A stretch of 32,422 nucleotides of DNA. It comes from Streptomyces ossamyceticus. Its GTDB lineage: Bacteria; Actinomycetota; Actinomycetes; Streptomycetales; Streptomycetaceae. Below the pieces are notes generated by a model. It searched no databases and was not told the origin of the DNA. It saw nothing but the letters and a program-made list of their open reading frames with translations. Positions 13,421 to 20,644 of this stretch are shown here, one piece after another (within the stretch, counting starts at the first letter, position 1; each line of letters starts with the position of its first letter). The stretch covers positions 1 through 32,422 of the forward strand of contig NZ_LIQX01000104.1 of the NCBI RefSeq assembly GCF_001418475.1, read 5' to 3'. Made by a program: the position numbers and the translations under genes.

Positions 13421-13840
13421 TCAGGCGTTCTTGATCTTCCCCTTGAGCTTGCCGTCGATGTAGCCGGCCCAGCTGCGACCCGCCTGGATCCTGAAGCACT
13501 GGTTCTTCTTCAGGCTCTTGTCGAAGGTGTAGTACTGCCCCTTCTTCTTCTTGAATTCCTTCCAGCCCGTCAGCGACTTCCAGTCGCTGCCGCAGGTGAT
13601 GAGACGGATGCCGATCCCGTGGTCCCAGCTCTTCTTGGTGATCGTGAACTGGACCTTGCCGGCCGCCGTCGTCTTGAACTTGGCGTCGTCCTCCACCTTC
13701 TGGAACTCGTTGGTGTTGAAGTTGAACTTCAGCACCTTGGTGGCCGGTGCCGCCGGGGCCGCCGACGCCTGGGTCGCCGTCAGCCCGAGCGAACCGCCGA
13801 GCGCCACGACGGCGAGAGCGGCGGCGATGGACTTTCGCAT
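13421..13840 (-). CDS. Small secreted protein of unknown function
   Basis: A 139-residue precursor. The signal peptide (MRKSIAAALAVVALGGSLGL...) has a likely cleavage site after QASA at 27. The mature part of about 112 residues is basic and aromatic, with Lys-rich runs (KEFKKKKGQYYTFDKSLKKN) and two cysteines (ITCGSDWK, NQCFRI) that could form one disulfide. It has no transmembrane helix or known motif. GGGGGA lies a few nt before the ATG. It has its own terminator, so it is probably monocistronic. I do not recognise a family. It could be a beta-rich extracellular or cell-wall protein. Confidence 0.8.
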   Translation of the reverse strand: MRKSIAAALAVVALGGSLGLTATQASAAPAAPATKVLKFNFNTNEFQKVEDDAKFKTTAAGKVQFTITKKSWDHGIGIRLITCGSDWKSLTGWKEFKKKKGQYYTFDKSLKKNQCFRIQAGRSWAGYIDGKLKGKIKNA

Positions 13841-14002
13841 GTATCCCCCATGAATGGTCCGGTCACGGAGGCGTCAGCCACGCGCCGACGACTTCGCCGG
13901 TGCGACAACCCCCGTTGGTTGACCTCGACCATTCCAGGCACGGAAGGGGCGATCAATTGTCCTTCCGGGAGGTAGCCGAAAGGGAGGGGTGCGGGGCGGG
14001 CG

Positions 14003-15298
14003 TCAGCGCCGCGCGCCCGCCGGGCTCGGCTCCTCGTCCTTGGTCCGGCCACCGATCGCGGTCGCCCCGTTGAGGGACGGCGTCCAGTCGGCGACCGTCG
14101 CGACCGGTTCCGCGGGGGTCTGCGCGGCGGCGCGACGGCGGCGGTAGCGGGGCGGGACGAAGGAATTGGCCCAGCGGGGGGCGCGGGGCGTGAAGCGGGG
14201 CAGCAGCAGGAGGAAGAGACCCACGCCGCTGAGGGCGGCGATGCCCAGGACGATCCACATGGACGCCGCGTTCACCGTGTAGGCGAGGGCGCCGAAGGCG
14301 ATGACCGCGGACCAGAAGTACATGATCAGCACGGCCCGGCTGTGGGAGTGGCCGATCTCCAGCAGCCGGTGGTGCAGATGGCCCCGGTCGGCGGCGAACG
14401 GCGACTGACCGCGCCAGGTGCGGCGCACGATGGCGAGGATCAGGTCGGCCGCCGGGATCGCGATGATGGTCAGCGGCATCAGCAGCGGGATGTAGACCGG
14501 CACCATCTGGAACACGGTGTCGCGCTCCGAGCCGAACAGCTGCATGGCGTCCGGGTCGACCTGTCCGGTGACCGAGATCGCGCCCGCGGCCAGCACCAGA
14601 CCGATCAGCATCGAGCCGGAGTCGCCCATGAAGATCCGCGCCGGATGCATGTTGTGCGGCAGGAAGCCCAGGCACATGCCCATCAGGACGGCCGCGAAGA
14701 GGGTGGCGGGGGCCGCGGCCTCGATGCCGTAGCTGTACCAGAGGCGGTAGGCGTACATGAAGAACGCCGCCGAGGCGATGCACACCATGCCGGCCGCGAG
14801 ACCGTCGAGACCGTCGACGAAGTTCACCGCGTTGATCGTGATGACGACCAGGGCGACCGTCAGCAGGGTGCCCTGCCACTGGGTCAGCGCGACGATGCCG
14901 ACGCCCGGCACGGGCAGCCACAGGATCGTCAGACCCTGCATGACCATCACGCCCGCGGCGATCATCTGCCCGCCGAGCTTGATCAGCGCGTCGATCTCGA
15001 ACTTGTCGTCCAGCACGCCGATCAGCCAGATCAGCGCGGCCCCGGACAGCAGCGCGCGCGGTTCGTTGGAGTCGGCGAAGACCTCGCTGAGGTTGGTCAG
15101 GTGGTCGGCGACCAGCAGACCGGCGCACAGGCCGAAGAACATCGCGATGCCGCCGAGGCGGGGCGTCGGTTCACGGTGGACGTCGCGCGCACGGATCTCC
15201 GGCATGGCTCCGGCCACGATCGCGAACTTCCGCACCGGCCCTGTCAGCAGGTACGTCACCGCGGCCGTGATGCAGAGCGTCAGGAGGTATTCACGCAC
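14003..15298 (-). CDS. WecA/MraY-family undecaprenyl-phosphate sugar-1-phosphate transferase
   Basis: A 431-residue polytopic membrane enzyme with about 11 hydrophobic helices. It carries the superfamily motifs: PTPRLGG (45-51), the DD pair (97-98, GVLDDKFE), NFVDGLDG (159-166), MGDSGS (224-229) and the HLHH cluster (307-310). It should transfer a UDP-sugar (probably GlcNAc-1-P) to undecaprenyl phosphate, starting a cell-wall glycopolymer. The HxHH motif points to the WecA/TagO branch rather than MraY. GTG 15298 with GGGGAAG upstream gives the family-like start REYLLTLCITAAVTYLLTGP. The C-terminal 40 residues are polar and probably cytoplasmic. The sugar specificity is inferred. Confidence 0.88.
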   Translation of the reverse strand: MREYLLTLCITAAVTYLLTGPVRKFAIVAGAMPEIRARDVHREPTPRLGGIAMFFGLCAGLLVADHLTNLSEVFADSNEPRALLSGAALIWLIGVLDDKFEIDALIKLGGQMIAAGVMVMQGLTILWLPVPGVGIVALTQWQGTLLTVALVVITINAVNFVDGLDGLAAGMVCIASAAFFMYAYRLWYSYGIEAAAPATLFAAVLMGMCLGFLPHNMHPARIFMGDSGSMLIGLVLAAGAISVTGQVDPDAMQLFGSERDTVFQMVPVYIPLLMPLTIIAIPAADLILAIVRRTWRGQSPFAADRGHLHHRLLEIGHSHSRAVLIMYFWSAVIAFGALAYTVNAASMWIVLGIAALSGVGLFLLLLPRFTPRAPRWANSFVPPRYRRRRAAAQTPAEPVATVADWTPSLNGATAIGGRTKDEEPSPAGARR

Positions 15299-15427
15299 GG
15301 GCTTCCCCACAGGTCTCGCTGGCCATCTCAGCCCCACACCCTAGCGATGCATGCATATGGTTGGGGACTTCCGGGTAGCGACGATGGTTGCACGTGATGC
15401 TGTGTGCAGGGGTGCGTCTACCCCACC

Positions 15428-16666
15428 TCAGCGCGGATACGGCGGAAATCTTCCGGCCAGGTCCCGTACTTCTTCACGCGTCCGCTTGCCGTCGCCGCCG
15501 TCCCTGAGCGCCCGTGCGAAGAGCCCGGCGAGGTGCGTCATCTCCGCCTCGCCCATGCCCTGCGTGGTCAGCGCGGCCGTGCCGAGCCGCAGGCCACGGG
15601 CGTCGCCGTGCGGCAGCGCACAGCAGTCCAGCACGATCCCGGCCGCGGCGAGCCGGCCACGGGCGGTGCGGCCGTCGACCCCGAGCGGGGCGGGATCGAC
15701 GGCGAGGAGATGGGTGTCCGTGCCGCCGGTGACGACGCCGAGGCCCTCCCGCGCGAGCCCCTCGGCCAGGACCCGGGCGTTGGCGACCACCTGATGGGCG
15801 TACCCGGTGAATGCCGGTGTCGCCGCCTCCCCGAACGCGACCGCCTTCGCGGCGATGGAGTGCATCTGCGCCCCGCCCTGGGTGAAGGGGAACACCGCCC
15901 GGTCCACCCGCTCGGCCAGCTCGCTCCCGCACAGCAGCATCCCGCCGCGCGGCCCCCGCAGCACCTTGTGCGTGGTGGCGCAGACGATGTCCGCGTACGG
16001 CACCGGATTGGGCGCCGCTCCCCCGGCCACCAGCCCGATCGGGTGGGCGGCGTCGGCGATCAGGAAGGCCCCGACCTCGTCGGCGACCTCGCGGAAGAAC
16101 GCGTAGTCGAGATGGCGGGGGTAGGAGATCGAGCCGCACACGATGGCCTTGGGGCGGCGCGTACGGGCGAGGGTGCGCACCTGTTCGCGGTCGATGAGGC
16201 CCGACTCGGCCTCGACGCCGTAGCCGACGAAGTCGAACCAGCGGCCGGAGAAGTTCGCCGGCGACCCGTGGGTGAGGTGGCCGCCGAAGTGCAGGCCCAT
16301 CGCCAGCACGGTGTCACCGGGACGCAGCAGGGCCGCGTAGGCGGCCAGGACGGCCGAGGAGCCCGAGTGGGCCTGGACGTTGGCGTGTTCGGCGCCGAAC
16401 AGTGCCTTGGCCCGCTCCACGGCGAGCCGCTCGGCGACGTCGACCATCTCGCAGCCGCCGTGGTAGCGGGTGCTGGGGTAGCCCTCCGCGTACTTGTTGG
16501 CCAGTGGCGACCCGAGGGCCGCGAGCACCGCGGTCGAGGTGAAGTTCTCGGCGGCGACGAGTTGGAGCGTCGTCGACTGCCGATCGAGCTCGCCGAGGAG
16601 GATGTCGGCCAGTTCGGGGTCCTGCCGTCGCAGGACATCGGCCTCTAGAACAGGGGTGACCGACAT
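15428..16666 (-). CDS. Serine hydroxymethyltransferase-like PLP enzyme with altered active site
   Basis: A 412-residue fold-type I enzyme, clearly SHMT family. It has LVAAENFTS, NKYAEGYPSTRY, GGHLTHGSPANFSG, the PLP lysine at 234 in TTHKVLRGPRGG and the Arg in LRLGTAALTTQG. Several usual active-site residues are changed. RYYGGCE is RYHGGCE (H69 in place of the substrate-contacting Tyr). The AHGGHLTHG His that stacks on PLP is Phe (F127). PHSGSQAN is AHSGSSAV. DMAHVAGLVA is DAAHPIGLVA. FPG.QGG is FPFTQGG. It may be a divergent glyA paralogue or a related aldolase. ATG 16666 has GGAG 8 nt upstream. It follows the phosphatase-like gene after 78 bp. Confidence 0.85.
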   Translation of the reverse strand: MSVTPVLEADVLRRQDPELADILLGELDRQSTTLQLVAAENFTSTAVLAALGSPLANKYAEGYPSTRYHGGCEMVDVAERLAVERAKALFGAEHANVQAHSGSSAVLAAYAALLRPGDTVLAMGLHFGGHLTHGSPANFSGRWFDFVGYGVEAESGLIDREQVRTLARTRRPKAIVCGSISYPRHLDYAFFREVADEVGAFLIADAAHPIGLVAGGAAPNPVPYADIVCATTHKVLRGPRGGMLLCGSELAERVDRAVFPFTQGGAQMHSIAAKAVAFGEAATPAFTGYAHQVVANARVLAEGLAREGLGVVTGGTDTHLLAVDPAPLGVDGRTARGRLAAAGIVLDCCALPHGDARGLRLGTAALTTQGMGEAEMTHLAGLFARALRDGGDGKRTREEVRDLAGRFPPYPR

Positions 16667-16744
16667 GGTGGGCTCCGGGCGTCGACGGTGACGTACGACC
16701 AATGTAGGCCCGTGTGTCCGGGGACGCCCGGTGTCGTCCCGTAC

Positions 16745-17416
16745 TTACGCCCGGGCGGGCACCCCCGTCAGCGCGGTCACCACCGGATCCAGCGCCTGGT
16801 GTATCTCGTCGCCCACCGAACGGAAGAACGGCAGCGGGGCGCCGTACGGGTCGTGGACCTCGTCCGCGTCGGCCGTCGGGGCGAGGAGCCACCCGCGTAG
16901 AGCGGCGGCGGCACGCACCAGCGCACGGGCCCGGACGACCATGCCCTCCTCCAGCGGCGGCAGGGTGGCCGGGTCTATCGCCCGGACGAGGCGGGTGAAC
17001 TCCTTCAGGGTGAAGGTGCGCAGGCCCGCCGAGTGGCCCATCGAGATGACCTGGGCCCGGTGGTCGCGGGTGGCGGTCAGCACGAGGTCGGCCATGATCA
17101 CGTGCTCGTCCAGCAGTTCCCGCCCGGTGAAGCCGGAGGCGTCCGCGCCGAAGTCGGCGAGGACGGCCTCCGCGTTGGCCTCCATGGGCGCGCCCTCGTG
17201 TCCCCAGGTCCCGGCGCTCTCGACGATCAGTCCGCCGCCCAGCGGGTCCCCGAGCCGGTCCGCCAGGGCATGGCGGGTCAGCCGCTCGGTGATCGGCGAG
17301 CGGCACACGTTGCCGGTGCTGACGTGGAGGATGCGGAAGGTGTCACGCGGCAGACCCGTGAAGGTCCGCGTCTCTTCCCCGTCCCATATGCCACGCCCCG
17401 CGTCAGGGGCCGTCAA
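16745..17416 (-). CDS. Low-molecular-weight protein tyrosine phosphatase-like protein lacking the catalytic Cys
   Basis: A 223-residue protein with the LMW-PTP fold signature. The P-loop reads HVSTGNVCRSP: the nucleophile of the C-X5-R motif is Ser33 (AGC codon), while Arg39, the second Cys38 and Ser40 are kept. The general-acid loop DPYGAPLPFF (D189) is present. An N-terminal extension of about 25 residues precedes the domain, and the protein is longer than the usual 150-160 residues. The start is TTG 17416, overlapping the sua5 stop (TTGA), with GAGG about 7 nt upstream. It should be inactive or have changed chemistry, perhaps binding phosphoproteins. It is co-transcribed with sua5 and the SHMT-like gene. 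Confidence 0.85.
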   Translation of the reverse strand: MTAPDAGRGIWDGEETRTFTGLPRDTFRILHVSTGNVCRSPITERLTRHALADRLGDPLGGGLIVESAGTWGHEGAPMEANAEAVLADFGADASGFTGRELLDEHVIMADLVLTATRDHRAQVISMGHSAGLRTFTLKEFTRLVRAIDPATLPPLEEGMVVRARALVRAAAALRGWLLAPTADADEVHDPYGAPLPFFRSVGDEIHQALDPVVTALTGVPARA

Positions 17417-18060
17417 TTCGCCACCTCGAGGTCGGGTACGACCTTGCGCAGCTCCTCCGCCGACAGGGCGCCCGCACGCAGCAGCACCGGCACCTTGCCC
17501 GTGACGTCGACGATGGACGACGGCACGTTCCCGGGGGTGGGGCCGCCGTCGAGGTAGACGGAGACGGAGTCGCCCAGCATCGCCTCGGCGGCGTCGCAGT
17601 TTTCCGGCGCCGGGTGGCCGGTCAGGTTCGCCGAGGAGACGGCCATGGGGCCGACCTCGGTGAGCAGTTCGATGGCGACGGGGTGCAGCGGCATCCGGAC
17701 GGCGACCGTGCCGCGGGTGTCGCCGAGGTCCCACTGGAGCGACGGCTGGTGCTTGGCGACGAGGGTGAGCGCGCCCGGCCAGAAGGCGTCGACGAGTTCC
17801 CAGGCCATCTCGGAGAAGTCGGTGACGAGGCCGTGCAGGGTGTTCGGGGAGCCGATGAGGACGGGGGTGGGCATGTTGCGGCCCCGGCCCTTGGCCTCCA
17901 GCAGGTCGGCGACGGCCTCCGAGGTGAAGGCGTCGGCGCCGATGCCGTAGACGGTGTCCGTGGGCAGCACCACGAGCTCGCCCCGGCGGACGGCGGACGC
18001 GGCCTCGCGCAGACCGGTGGCGCGGTCGGTCGCGTCGTTGGTGTCGTATCGCCGTGCCAT
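17413..18060 (-). CDS. L-threonylcarbamoyladenylate synthase (Sua5/YciO/YrdC family)
   Basis: A 215-residue enzyme that makes threonylcarbamoyl-AMP from threonine, bicarbonate and ATP for the t6A37 modification of ANN-decoding tRNAs. Motifs are the entry PTDTVYGIGADAF (33-45), KGRGRNMPTPVLIGS, FWPGALTLVAKHQ and MAVSSANLTGHPAP. It is a single-domain TsaC length without the C-terminal Sua5 domain. ATG 18060 abuts the stop of the preceding 17-codon ORF (TAGATG), and AGGAGG sits inside that ORF 9 nt upstream. It is a conserved neighbour of prmC and prfA in actinobacteria. Confidence 0.93.
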   Translation of the reverse strand: MARRYDTNDATDRATGLREAASAVRRGELVVLPTDTVYGIGADAFTSEAVADLLEAKGRGRNMPTPVLIGSPNTLHGLVTDFSEMAWELVDAFWPGALTLVAKHQPSLQWDLGDTRGTVAVRMPLHPVAIELLTEVGPMAVSSANLTGHPAPENCDAAEAMLGDSVSVYLDGGPTPGNVPSSIVDVTGKVPVLLRAGALSAEELRKVVPDLEVAN

Positions 18061-18114
18061 CTAGCGGGCCTCCTCGTACACGTACTGCTGGGGGGTGGTG
18101 GGGGGCGTGCTCAT
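18061..18114 (-). CDS. Possible 17-codon ORF between prmC and sua5
   Basis: The sequence ATG...TAG encodes MSTPPTTPQQYVYEEAR. Its ATG shares a base with the prmC stop (TGATG) and its stop abuts the sua5 ATG (TAGATG). It therefore fills the whole intercistronic space and contains the sua5 Shine-Dalgarno sequence. It has no ribosome binding site of its own and could only be translated by reinitiation. It may be a coupling peptide, or simply the spacer. Confidence 0.3.
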   Translation of the reverse strand: MSTPPTTPQQYVYEEAR

Positions 18115-18995
18115 CAGGGCAGCGCCTTGCGTGCGGTCGCGAACCGCGGCCGGTTGTTGAGGTCCGGGTGGTCGGCAGCGTCGGCCCAGCCCCGTTCCTC
18201 GGTGAAGATCCACGGCACCTGGCCGCCCTGGGTGTCGGCGTGCTCGACGACGACGACACCGCCGGGGCGCAGCAGCCGGTGCGCGGTGCGTTCGAGGCCG
18301 CGGATCAGATCCAGGCCGTCCTCCCCTGAGAACAGGGCGAGTTCGGGATCGTAGTCGCGGGCCTCCGGTGCCACGTACTCCCACTCCGTGAGCGGGATGT
18401 ACGGCGGATTGGAGATGACCAGATCGACCTGGCCGTCGAGGTCGCGGAAGGCGTCGAGGGCGTTGCCCTGGCGCAGGTCGACCCGGGAGCCCGCCACGTT
18501 CTTGCGGGTCCACACGAGGGCGTCCTCGGACAGCTCCACGGCGTGCACACGGGAGCGCGGCACCTCCTGGGCGAGGGCGAGCGCGATGGCGCCGGAACCG
18601 GTGCACAGGTCGACGATGCAGGGCTCGACGACGTCCATCGCGCGGACGGCGTCTATGGCCCACCCGACGACGGACTCGGTCTCCGGGCGGGGCACGAACA
18701 CTCCTGGCCCCACCTGCAGTTCGAGGTAGCGGAAGTAGGCGCGTCCGGTGATGTGCTGGAGCGGCTCACGCTGCTCGCGCCGGGCGATGACCTCCCAGTA
18801 CCGGGCGTCGAAGTCGGAGTCCTTGACGGTGTGCAGCTCGCCCCGCTTCACGCCGTGCACGAACGCGGCGAGTTCCTCCGCGTCGTTGCGCGGCGAGGGC
18901 ACGCCGGCGTCGGCCAGGCGCTGGGTGGCCTGGGCCACTTCCGCGAGCAGCACGCCGCGGGGGTTTGGGGGTCGCCCCCCAAGATGATGCTGCAC
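18114..18995 (-). CDS. prmC: Peptide chain release factor N5-glutamine methyltransferase
   Basis: A 293-residue SAM-dependent enzyme that methylates the GGQ glutamine of release factors, including the prfA product encoded just upstream. The N-terminal helical domain (about 15-90) is followed by motif I VDLCTGSGAIALALA (128-142), the acidic motif HAVELSEDAL and the catalytic NPPY (196-199). GTG 18995 is chosen because GGAGG lies 6 nt before it. The next in-frame start, GTG 18953, matches the usual family N-terminus (LLAEVAQATQRL) but has no ribosome binding site. The 14 codons between them contain a hairpin and look like inserted sequence. The gene is 38 bp after prfA. Confidence 0.92.
   Translation of the reverse strand: MQHHLGGRPPNPRGVLLAEVAQATQRLADAGVPSPRNDAEELAAFVHGVKRGELHTVKDSDFDARYWEVIARREQREPLQHITGRAYFRYLELQVGPGVFVPRPETESVVGWAIDAVRAMDVVEPCIVDLCTGSGAIALALAQEVPRSRVHAVELSEDALVWTRKNVAGSRVDLRQGNALDAFRDLDGQVDLVISNPPYIPLTEWEYVAPEARDYDPELALFSGEDGLDLIRGLERTAHRLLRPGGVVVVEHADTQGGQVPWIFTEERGWADAADHPDLNNRPRFATARKALP
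18965..18982 (-). repeat. GNRA-loop palindrome at the 5' end of prmC
   Basis: On the minus strand the sequence is TTGGGGG-GCGA-CCCCCAA: a perfect 7-bp stem with a GCGA tetraloop, followed by another run of C. It resembles a palindrome that recurs in Streptomyces intergenic DNA. Here it sits between the Shine-Dalgarno-linked GTG and the family-conserved start of prmC. Confidence 0.5.
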
Positions 18996-19033
18996 GCAAG
19001 TCCTCCGGTCGTGCTCGTCGTACTCGTACGGGC

Positions 19034-20110
19034 CTACGCGGCTGCCAGCTTCGCTGCCGAGTCCGCGTCGACGCATGCCTGGATCACCGCGTCGAGGTCG
19101 CCGTCCAGGACCTGGTCCAGGTTGTACGCCTTGAAGCCGACGCGGTGGTCCGAGATGCGGTTCTCCGGGAAGTTGTACGTACGGATCTTCTCGGAGCGGT
19201 CGACGGTGCGGACCTGGCTGCGGCGGGCGTCGGCGGCCTCCTTCTCCGCCTCCTCCTGCGCCGCGGCGAGCAGCCTGGAGCGCAGGATACGCATCGCCTG
19301 CTCCTTGTTCTGCAGCTGGCTCTTCTCGTTCTGGCAGGAGGCGACGACTCCGGTGGGAATGTGCGTGATGCGCACGGCGGAGTCGGTGGTGTTGACGGAC
19401 TGCCCGCCGGGCCCGGAGGACCGGTAGACGTCGATGCGGAGGTCGTTCGGATTGATCTCGACGTCGATCTCCTCGGCCTCCGGGGTCACGAGGACACCGG
19501 CGGCGGAGGTGTGGATGCGGCCCTGGGACTCGGTGGCGGGGACGCGCTGGACGCGGTGCACACCGCCCTCGTACTTCAGCCGGGCCCAGACGCCCTGGCC
19601 GGGCTCGGTGGCGCCCTGGCCGCCCTTGGTCTTCACGGCGACCTGGACGTCCTTGTAGCCGCCCAGCTCGGACTCGGTGGCGTCGATGATCTCGGTCTTC
19701 CAGCCGACGCGCTCGGCGTACCGCAGGTACATGCGCAGGAGGTCACCGGCGAACAGGGCGGACTCGTCGCCGCCGGCGCCGGCCTTGATCTCCAGGATGA
19801 CGTCCTTGTCGTCGCTGGGGTCGCGCGGGACGAGCAGGAGGCGCAGCTTCTCCGTCAGCTCCTCGCGCTGCTTCTCCAGCTCCTTGACCTCGGCGGCGAA
19901 GTCCGGGTCGGCCGCGGCGAATTCGCGGGCCGTCTCGATGTCGTCACCGGTCTGCCTCCAGGAGCGGTACGTGCCGACGATCGGGGTCAGCTCCGCGTAC
20001 CGCTTGTTCAGCTTGCGCGCGTTGGCCTGGTCGGCGTGGACCGACGGGTCGGCGAGCTTCTTCTCCAGATCGGCGTGTTCCCCGACCAGTTCCTGGACCG
20101 CCTCGAACAT
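19034..20110 (-). CDS. prfA: Peptide chain release factor 1
   Basis: A 358-residue class I release factor recognising UAA and UAG. The PAT tripeptide (RVPATESQG, 191-193), the GGQ hydrolysis motif [14 protein letters not shown] (235-237) and the acidic N-terminal domain 1 are all present. ATG 20110 begins [20 protein letters not shown], the family start; the open frame extends further upstream but without similarity. It is preceded by rpmE with a stem-loop between, and followed by prmC, which modifies Q237. Confidence 0.97.
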   Translation of the reverse strand: MFEAVQELVGEHADLEKKLADPSVHADQANARKLNKRYAELTPIVGTYRSWRQTGDDIETAREFAAADPDFAAEVKELEKQREELTEKLRLLLVPRDPSDDKDVILEIKAGAGGDESALFAGDLLRMYLRYAERVGWKTEIIDATESELGGYKDVQVAVKTKGGQGATEPGQGVWARLKYEGGVHRVQRVPATESQGRIHTSAAGVLVTPEAEEIDVEINPNDLRIDVYRSSGPGGQSVNTTDSAVRITHIPTGVVASCQNEKSQLQNKEQAMRILRSRLLAAAQEEAEKEAADARRSQVRTVDRSEKIRTYNFPENRISDHRVGFKAYNLDQVLDGDLDAVIQACVDADSAAKLAAA

Positions 20111-20152
20111 CTCCGGCTCCCTGTACGACGTGATAAGTGGGCTGCACCGCAA

Positions 20153-20199
20153 AGCGCCGGTCCCGGAAGCCCCCGACGGGGGCACCGAGGACCGGCGCT
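20153..20199 (-). terminator. Nested stem-loop between rpmE and prfA
   Basis: An outer 11-bp stem (20153-20163 with 20189-20199) encloses an inner one, GCCCCC/GGGGGC around GAC (20169-20174 with 20178-20183). It starts 9 nt after the rpmE stop and has no U-tract. It is probably a partial terminator that keeps rpmE expressed more than prfA. Confidence 0.65.
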
Positions 20200-20208
20200 G
20201 TGGGCTCG

Positions 20209-20430
20209 CTACTTCTTGGCAGCGGCAGCCTTGCCGAAGCGGGCCTCGAAGCGGGCCACGCGGCCACCGGTGTCGAGGATCTTCTGCTTGCCCGTGTAGA
20301 ACGGGTGGCACTCGGAGCAGACCTCGGCACGGATGGTGCCGCTCTCGATCGTGCTACGGGTGGTGAACGACGCGCCACAGGTGCAGCTGACCTGCGTCTC
20401 GACGTACTGGGGGTGGATGTCGCGCTTCAA
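20209..20430 (-). CDS. rpmE: 50S ribosomal protein L31, zinc-binding type
   Basis: A 73-residue ribosomal protein of the C+ form, with the zinc ligands C16, C18, C38 and C41 (SCTCG and VCSECHPF). The start is TTG 20430 with AGGAG 5 nt upstream; the open frame extends further but the family starts [13 protein letters not shown]. The tail is Ala/Lys-rich. A SigR-type promoter lies upstream. The zinc-cysteine cluster would lose metal under thiol stress, which fits SigR control of L31 replacement (reported for S. coelicolor rpmE). Confidence 0.96.
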   Translation of the reverse strand: MKRDIHPQYVETQVSCTCGASFTTRSTIESGTIRAEVCSECHPFYTGKQKILDTGGRVARFEARFGKAAAAKK

Positions 20431-20504
20431 GGTGTCTCCTAGTTTCGGGAGGGCGCCGGGTCGCTGCCGCGGGATGCGAGAGCGTGAACCGGAGCCGACG
20501 TACC

Positions 20505-20533
20505 AGTCTGCCAGGACTGGCCGCATCTCCCAA
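20505..20533 (-). promoter_or_regulatory. Second, vegetative-type promoter of rpmE
   Basis: TTGGGA (20528-20533, minus strand) and CAGACT (20505-20510) are 17 nt apart. The -10 falls inside an inverted repeat CCAGTC-N6-GACTGG (20503-20520) that could bind a regulator. It lies just downstream of the SigR-type promoter. Confidence 0.5.
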
Positions 20534-20559
20534 AACCAGGGGGTGCGGACATGTATTCC
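20534..20559 (-). promoter_or_regulatory. SigR-type promoter of the rpmE operon
   Basis: On the minus strand GGAAT (20555-20559) and GTT (20534-20536) are separated by exactly 18 nt, a perfect match to the GGAAT-N18-GTT consensus of the disulfide-stress sigma factor SigR. The start point would fall about 100 nt upstream of rpmE. Confidence 0.8.
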
Positions 20560-20600
20560 CGGGGGCGCCCGCGGGGGGAGTCTCGTGATCGCCGTGGGCG

Positions 20601-20644
20601 GCTGCGGGGCCGTCGTGGCTGGTCGCGCGGTTCCCCGCGCCCCT
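20601..20644. repeat. Streptomyces dispersed intergenic repeat
   Basis: The sequence around GGCTGGTCGCGCGGTTCCCC resembles a palindromic element found many times in Streptomyces genomes. GCGCGG (20625-20630) pairs with CCGCGC (20635-20640). It abuts the 3' end of the LCP gene and may act as its terminator. Confidence 0.55.

Noticed and set aside
13180..13463. Plus-strand open frames in the gap between atpI and the secreted protein gene
   Set aside because: Their starts lie in AT-rich promoter DNA, they run through the terminator stem and into the antisense of the secreted gene, and the products resemble nothing known.
13880..13945. A possible SigR promoter upstream of the small secreted protein (GGAAT followed by GTT)
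   Set aside because: The spacing is 21 nt, not 18-19, so it does not fit.
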